Of a stretch of 64,000 nucleotides of DNA, positions 57,831 to 64,000 are shown piece by piece (within the stretch, counting starts at the first letter, position 1; each line of letters begins with the position of its first letter). The notes under the pieces were generated by a model that was not told where the DNA came from, did no database searches, and saw nothing but the letters and a program-made list of their open reading frames with translations. The translations under genes and the position numbers were made by a program. The stretch spans positions 34,543,145 to 34,607,144 of the forward strand of contig JAULJL010000001.1 of NCBI GenBank assembly GCA_030761205.1, read 5' to 3'. This DNA comes from Fremontodendron californicum (Eukaryota; Streptophyta; Magnoliopsida; Malvales; Malvaceae).

Positions 57831-60800
57831 TGTTGTAGCCTAATTTTTTCCGGGCTAAGCCCAGGCCACCAGGCCCAGCAAGCCCACACCCAAGTACTGG
57901 GCCTGCCAGGCAGCAAGCCCACTTGCTAACTTAGTAGGTCAATCTGGCCAAATTAGGCCTTTTGACCCAAATACCCAACAACCACACAAACTGGCCCAAC
58001 AGGCCCGACCCCTAACCCTAGCAAACCCTAGCTCCCTTCCTCCAAGCAGCCACCCCCTGTCAGGTCACCCCCCATACACGCCACCCTCCTAAAAATGAGC
58101 CTGCAAACAGCCCTAATCTGACCCACCTACACACCATTCCCTTTTCAACCTAATCCAAACCCCACGCCACCAACAGCAAACCCTTCCAACCGAACCCCCC
58201 ACGCCACCACCTTAGGTTGCCCACTACAGCCCCTCTGCACAAACCCCCACGCTACTGGTTGCCCACAAGCAACATCCCAACCAAAAATTAGAGGACCCAG
58301 ATCCTGAATCCTGGGGTCTCGAAACCGACATCCTTCAAAAGAGAAGGATCCCAACAGCAACAAAGAGGATTTTTTTGGAAGAAACCTCCCCAAAAAAAAA
58401 CCCGTTTGGTTCCCTCCCAAGCAGCCATCAACTCCCCCAACCATCACTCACGAAAAAAGCCCACCACATCAACCAAACCCAAAAAAAAAAAACTAAACAT
58501 CAGTAAAAGAAAAAAAAACAAAAAAAAAGGAAAATGGGTTTTGATTTTCGGGGCTAGATCTACTCAAATCTAGCCTGATTCGGGCGAAACAGAGTTCGAA
58601 ATCAGAAAGAGGAGGCAAAAATGAAGCTCGAGTATGTTTTTGGGAGCCATCGAAGTTCGATCACCGAAGGCGACGGCGGCGGATGGCGGACAATCGTCGG
58701 TGGTAGGGCAGAATCTGGGTTTCCTATGGGTTTCTCGGTGGGAGGTAAAGAACAACTAGGTTTTTAGAGAGAGAGTGTCTGAGGCTAGAGAGAGAGAGAG
58801 AGAGAAATAAAAAAAGAGAGAAATTTCAACCTTTTAAGGAAGTCCAAAACGACGTAGTTTTGGTGTAAAAAAAAAGGGGAAAGGGCAGGATCTGTGCAGG
58901 TTACCAGGAGGAGACCCGATCCGGGCGCAGCGACCCGCGGGCAAGGAAAAAGAAAATAAAGAAAAACATAAGGGCTAGCAGGCCCGTTACATGCAAACCA
59001 GCCCAACCTAGGCTTTCAAACCCTTCAGATTTGGGTCCAATGTTTTAGACTTGGGCCGGATTCCATTTTAAACAAGGTAATTTCATGTTCCCTTTTATTT
59101 TTGTTCATATCTAGTTAAATATTATAGTGTATTTTAATATATTATTTTTTGTATATTATTTATTTAAGTACCGTGACGTGTTTTAGATTATCTTATTATT
59201 CGTGTTTATCTTTTATTTAAATATGGTAGTATATTTAATATATTCGATAGTTTGTGTTTATCATTTATTCAAATATTGTAGTATGCCTTAACATGTCCTA
59301 TTATTTGTGTTTTAATGTTGTAATAGGCTTTAATATTTTTATTGGTGATTATTGTTTATTTAACTGTTGTAGTATGTTCTAAAATACTCTACTGTTTGTG
59401 TTTAATATTCATATAAAGGTTGTAGTATGTTTTTAGGATGTTTTATTATTTGTGTTTTAATGTTGTGACATGTTTTAGTATTTTTATTGTTAGTTTTTAT
59501 TGCTTATTTAAATGTTGTAGCAGGTTTTAATATATTATTTTTTTGTAATGTTGAAGCATGTTTGATATATTTTATTATTTATGGTTTCTGTTTATCGTAA
59601 GTATTGTATCCTATTTTATTATATTTTATTATTGGTATTTACTATTTGTTCAAATATAGTAGAATATTTTAGTGTCATAAAATACGAGCTTGTTGTAGAA
59701 GGCATAAAGTATTATAGCAAGAAATTAATTTTAATAAATAAACATAAGGGGTGAATAAGGATTTATCGACGACGGAATTCGAAAGATGTCATAGTGATGA
59801 TTCCTAAGTTATCCTGAGGTGAGAGAATTTCGTTAAATATCACCATGAGTGGTGGGAGTATTTAGCGATATGCTCATTACAAAAAATTCATTTCAGAATG
59901 AAAATAATCAAAATAAAAATGAATAAATAATGAATGTTTACATGTTTGATATTTTACCATGCTCGTGTTTTTTTTTTTTACATTATGATAAGCTCATAAA
60001 ATATACCTTAAAACCGCAAAAAGCAGGTGCAAAAATGTGAATTTATGCCTCTAGGCTTACTTGTGCAGTAAGGACTTGTTCTCAGGGTTTTAAAACTCTA
60101 TAAATACCATCTTTTGAACCACAAACTACTATGAGACTCAAAGATCATCATTATTATTATTCTTCTTCTCCATTCTTTTATTTTCTTTTTAGTTTTATGT
60201 ATATATTATTTATGCTTATGTTAGGCTAAACTTCTTTTTGGTTAAGGGTGATTTCAAAGCCGTAGAAATGTTTTGTAATTGATTTTGGAATTCTATTTAT
60301 TATTGGTTTTCTATCAAAGTTGCTTGTATTATTCTATAAGAATTGTTCATGATATTGTCTTGATTTGTTTAGGTGGCCAACTAGATAGATCTTGATAATT
60401 ATCTAATGCTAGTTTAGGAATCTTGATCCGTGTAATTGTCTTGATTTAAATTCAATAGTGTCAATTTGTAATTCATGATTATGTTGGGTTTTCAGGAATT
60501 ATGATGTGAAACATAACATAAGTTGAATGAATCCATGTTTATGTATTTGTTGCTTAGATCAACCTATCTTTCTCATCATAAAGCTACTATCACTTTGAAT
60601 CTAATGATGTTTATCTTAGGTTATTTGATAGTTAGAGATTAAGTAGTGACGTTTGTCCTGCTTAACGACGAACTAAGGAAAGATTGGGATAACACAGGAT
60701 GTTGTTATCTACGGTTGTTAACTTTGATAGCTAATTGATGTTGATAGATCTGAATTTGATTTTTAACATTGTCTAGTGGTGGAGAATGAAACCTTAGCCA

Positions 60801-61683
60801 TACTTTTCTCATATTTGATTTTCTCTTATTTATTTGCTTTTTACTTATCTTGTTTTCTTTACTTTTAATTATTTCAAAACCCCATTTTCTTTTATTGTTC
60901 TTGAATTTAAGTTTTAAACTAGTAATTTATAAACTAAAAATCAATCTTTGTGGATTCGACCCTTACATGCTACTTTACTATAATTGATCATATTAATTGT
61001 AAGGTTTAATAAAGATATACTCTTTTGGGTGCATCACATTATGCTTCGTATGTTTAATCGTATAATTAGGTATTTAATCATATGTCTTATATGCTTAGTT
61101 GTGTGCATCCCGTATTTAAATATCCGCATCATACGTATTTAAAAAATGGACGTAAATTGCCGACGATGGAATTCGAAAGATGTCACAGTGGTGGTTCTTA
61201 AGATATCTTGAGGTGAGAGGATCTCGTTAAATACCACCAAGAGTGTTGATAATATTTAATGAGTGTTCTCGATAAAAATTTGTGTTCGCTTTCATTTTAA
61301 AAAAAAATAACAATTCTTTTTTTAAAAAAATATATAATAAACATGTTTTGAAAAAGTAATAAAAAGAGAAATAATTTTAAATAAAGATGTCAAGTCTATT
61401 AACTCGAGATTTAAGATAACACATGATTAAATGGTACCGTTTTCTTAATGGGCGTCGCGGGGTGCTAATCTTTCCCTTCACGTAACCGACTCCCGAACTC
61501 GATTTTGTTTTCTCTCTAGTTTAAAGCACAGATTTCGAAATTGGTTTTAAAAAATGTTTTAATTAATTTTAAAATATTTTACTAAAATCGATTTTAATAG
61601 GTGATCAATTACACCTAACAAAAAAGATTAATGACGGTTCCATTTATTTTTTTAAAATCGTCTAGCGATCGAAAAACGGTTCA
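57831..61683 (+). repeat. 3' LTR, interrupted by a solo LTR
   Basis: It matches the 5' LTR from TGTTGTAGCC onward and ends near ...gatcgaaaaacggttca. It is interrupted at 59986-61036. Small differences from the 5' LTR include a short insertion at about 58908-58930 and scattered substitutions. The exact end is uncertain by about 5 bases because the two LTR ends differ. Confidence 0.82.
59986..61036. mobile_element. Solo LTR of another LTR-retrotransposon family
   Basis: A 1051-bp insertion begins TGATAAGCTC and ends GGGTGCATCA (TG...CA), flanked by a perfect 5-bp duplication catta (59981-59985 and 61037-61041). Removing it restores acattatgcttcg, exactly as in the 5' LTR at about 51470. It contains a TATA box (ctctataaatacc, near 60096-60108). 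The words tttgtggattcgaccc near its end are typical of plant LTRs. No internal domain remains, so it derives from LTR-LTR recombination. Confidence 0.9.
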
Positions 61684-61701
61684 CTGACTTTTTGATTTTG
61701 C

Positions 61702-61889
61702 AAAATTGTATGGTATATATAATATTATATAGAATTTAAATATTCAAAAACACTCGAAACTTTTCCCGATTTCGCTCGAGTAGCTTTTTGATTTTACATA
61801 AGTAGCTCGAAAATATTTTACTCCATAACTTAGTCATTATTTTTCATCTTATTTTTTTCATTAACTTTTCTTTTCCCTACAAAACATCG
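61702..61889 (+). repeat. Right copy of the long repeat flanking the LTR element
   Basis: It matches 49110-49324 apart from a deletion of about 30 bp and scattered changes, and continues into host sequence (tcttaaattatttttacc). Between the 3' LTR end and this copy is ctgactttttgattttgc, itself a copy of an internal piece of the repeat (49217-49233). Confidence 0.8.
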
Positions 61890-62055
61890 TTCTTAAATTA
61901 TTTTTACCAAATTTTAAAAAAATAAAGAGCTTAATTGATTGCCAAATGACAGTCCATTGGAGCCTTAATTGAAGTCTTCATGGGAAATAATAATAAAAAA
62001 TTACTTTAATATAATAATACGTACGATGTATCAATATGTATGTGTATATATTATA

Positions 62056-62321
62056 CATGTCTAAAAATCGAGTAACCCCATCAGGACTTGGGTCTTGTCT
62101 AAGATTTTTGAAGTTTGGGTTCAGCCCTTGAAAATATTGTTGTTACTAAATAATTATTTCTTATTCAATTTTAAAATAGATTTAATAATATTTTTTTAAT
62201 ATTTAATATTAAATTAAATTTAAATGAGTTTTAATGAACAACCAAAGTTAAATCTTAAACAAGCTTTTAAAAGTGTCAACTAAACTTAACTTGATCTAAC
62301 CCAATTTATGAATACCTCTAA
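62056..62321. mobile_element. Probable hAT-type MITE (TAGACCTG family), decayed
   Basis: The left part reads acatgtctaaaaatcgagtaacccc, and the right part reads gatctaacccaatttatgaatacctcta, resembling the ends of the elements at 44825-45350 and 48236-48550. No clear target duplication. Confidence 0.4.
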
Positions 62322-62576
62322 TATGTATGTGTATGAATCACGTATAGAAGTTGATTTTGCTTTTTACATTTTGACAAATGTTTTAAGAAATTATCTGATA
62401 TTTTGTTAGTGAAATTCATAAATTTCACAAGTGAAATTAGTAAAGTAATACATACTCTTTTAAAATATATTTTAAAAAAATAAAATAAAAATTTTAAAAA
62501 ATAAACATGTGTTAGTTTTTTAAATTCGCTTGTAAAATTAAAAAACTAAATTAAACGAAAACTCATATTTTATATA

Positions 62577-62582
<6 letters not shown>

Positions 62583-62619
<37 letters not shown>

Positions 62620-62620
62620 T
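62583..62620. repeat. (TAA)n microsatellite
   Basis: This is a run of about 12 TAA/ATA trinucleotides directly after a short (AT)n run. Confidence 0.9.
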
Positions 62621-62774
62621 CCGGGTATACGTACCTATAATTTGCAAACAGCTGAAATTTTCAAAAACAACATGTCTCCCACATGGATCAATGCTGATCC
62701 AAAACAGAAAATCAAATTGAAATGAAACTGATATATATTTTTAATTAAACACCTAGTCATCCCAAAGAAGTCCT

Positions 62775-63008
62775 CATAGGTCAGGCTGCGGCTCGATTTT
62801 TTTTTTACACTTTATCCATGCTCGGTTTTGGACAGACTCGAGTCGGCTCGCTAACTCAGATATAAATTAATAAAAAATTATTTTTTAATAAATGAATAGT
62901 AATTTAAGTTGGGTCGACTGGAATTACCAAAATTACTATCCGAACCTGACTCAATATAAACATAACTTACTTGACCGATTAAACTATCCGACCCATGCGA
63001 AAGTCCTA
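62775..63008. mobile_element. Probable hAT-type MITE
   Basis: The left end cataggtcaggctgcggctcg and the right end cgacccatgcgaaagtcctatc are imperfect inverse counterparts. Interior words (gactcgagtcggctcgctaac) are typical of the same MITE class. Confidence 0.4.
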
Positions 63009-63009
63009 T

Positions 63010-64000
63010 CAATCTAATTAATATATTAATCTTTGTAACGGAATACACTCTTCTTGATCATTACTACTAGAGTTCCTTTTACCATATCTATTATTACTAC
63101 TACTTTCCAGGCTGTAACGCACTAGCTTTCTGGGTACTTCATCTTATGCTTCCTTGAAAATTAATCTGAAGAAAAAAAAATTTATTAGTATTTGTTTTGC
63201 TTGGCAGGTAAGCTAGCAGATATGGGAAAGATCATATCATTTAAATGACAAATTGAACTTATAAAAAAATATATAGAACAAAGCAGGCAATGCATGATTC
63301 CTAGTATAAAATGTTAGGATATCAACTTGTTTGATATATTTATGTTCAGACTATCTCGATGACATCGTTTTCCATCTTCTGATTGACAAACAAAACAACC
63401 AAATATTTAAAAATATATATGAAGAACCCATATTTCTTTTAGGTATAAATTTCATATGAATGCTTTTATATATAAAGAAGAGATCAATTTATATTGATGT
63501 AAAATTAATTAATTTTATATATTTTATAATTTTGTGAATAATTGATATTTTAATAAATCGATTTCACAACGAGTGCAATATAATCGTATTTATTGTGCAT
63601 GTAAAATTTTGAATCAATCTGATAATATATCATGTTAATCGAGAATGATACATGACATCTCTAAATTATTGACCAAAATCAAATTTTTTGGTTTGAATTG
63701 CAAAATCAGTTTCAAACTAACTATACCAAATTGAACCATGCAAAGCAACTACCAAAAAGAATAAGAATTTATTACTAAATTCAACGGTCAATTTGTTAAT
63801 ATATTAATTATGTACGAAATTATAAAAACATATAAGATATCTTTCAAATGACATTAATGTAGCAGCATGTGGCATGCCATACCATATCTTTAGGAATTCT
63901 TTACTTAATTCGTTTCTGTCAAACGAATTTGCGTGTACAATAAAGGTCATGTTCGATTGTCGAGACTAAATTATAACTTAAGAATGCAAATTTTATTCAT
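63010..64000. other. AT-rich end of window, no gene seen
   Basis: No open frame of more than 60 codons, element boundary or RNA gene could be supported. Confidence 0.4.

Larger units (their letters stand above)
49325..61683 (+). mobile_element. Ogre/Tat-like Ty3/gypsy LTR element, gag-only remnant
   Basis: Two LTRs (49325-52103 and 57831-61683) flank an interior of about 5.7 kb. A primer-binding site follows the 5' LTR and a polypurine tract precedes the 3' LTR. Only a broken gag is recognisable; protease, reverse transcriptase, RNase H and integrase were not found, so the copy cannot move by itself. PBS type, long LTRs and a tandem-repeat region before the 3' LTR fit the Ogre/Tat lineage. 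The LTRs differ by a few percent by eye, indicating a fairly young insertion that nonetheless predates the solo LTR in its 3' LTR. Confidence 0.85.

Overview
This window is plant nuclear DNA, most likely from a eudicot. It is strongly AT-rich. The two well-formed genes are split by GT-AG introns, one encodes a plant-type Tubby-like F-box protein, and the rest is dominated by plant transposon families: hAT-type MITEs, foldback elements, a SINE and a large Ty3/gypsy LTR element. No bacterial, organellar or rRNA/tRNA genes were found. The species cannot be named from the sequence.

Layout. (1) 727-7792, minus strand: a complete 13-exon gene for a 359-residue WD40-type protein; every splice junction was read and stays in frame. 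(2) 9.0-16.8 kb: a locally amplified, apparently non-protein-coding array. Two large homologous blocks (about 9.05-12.65 and 13.7-16.8 kb) each contain several copies of a 240-310 bp cassette with conserved ends and a variable, microsatellite-laden middle. On the minus strand each cassette begins GCCC-ATGATGG-like and ends CTGA-GGGC, and the array is headed by a telo-box/TATA/Site II promoter near 16.8 kb. This is the least explained and most interesting part of the window. (3) 17.2-17.9 kb: a long inverted repeat with outward-facing TATA boxes. (4) 18-32 kb: a transposon field, including an element carrying what looks like a captured reticulon exon (19.3 kb), a 176-bp tandem repeat, and a hAT-like element with a foldback element nested in it (29.0-30.4 kb). 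(5) 32985-37300, minus strand: a complete Tubby-like F-box gene (424 residues) with a 5'-UTR intron. (6) 37.3-49.1 kb: gene-free AT-rich DNA with a cluster of one small MITE family, several hAT-type MITEs with 8-bp target duplications, and a SINE. (7) 49325-61683: a 12.4-kb LTR retrotransposon of the Ogre/Tat type. It retains only a broken gag, carries a 29-bp minisatellite before its 3' LTR, and has a solo LTR of another family in that 3' LTR. An unusually long (about 200 bp) direct repeat flanks the whole element. (8) 61.9-64 kb: more MITE-scale repeats.

The two protein genes are on the same strand but about 25 kb apart and have no evident functional link. Exon coordinates were worked out by hand from splice signals, reading frame and family resemblance. 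Family names come from motif recognition, without any database search.
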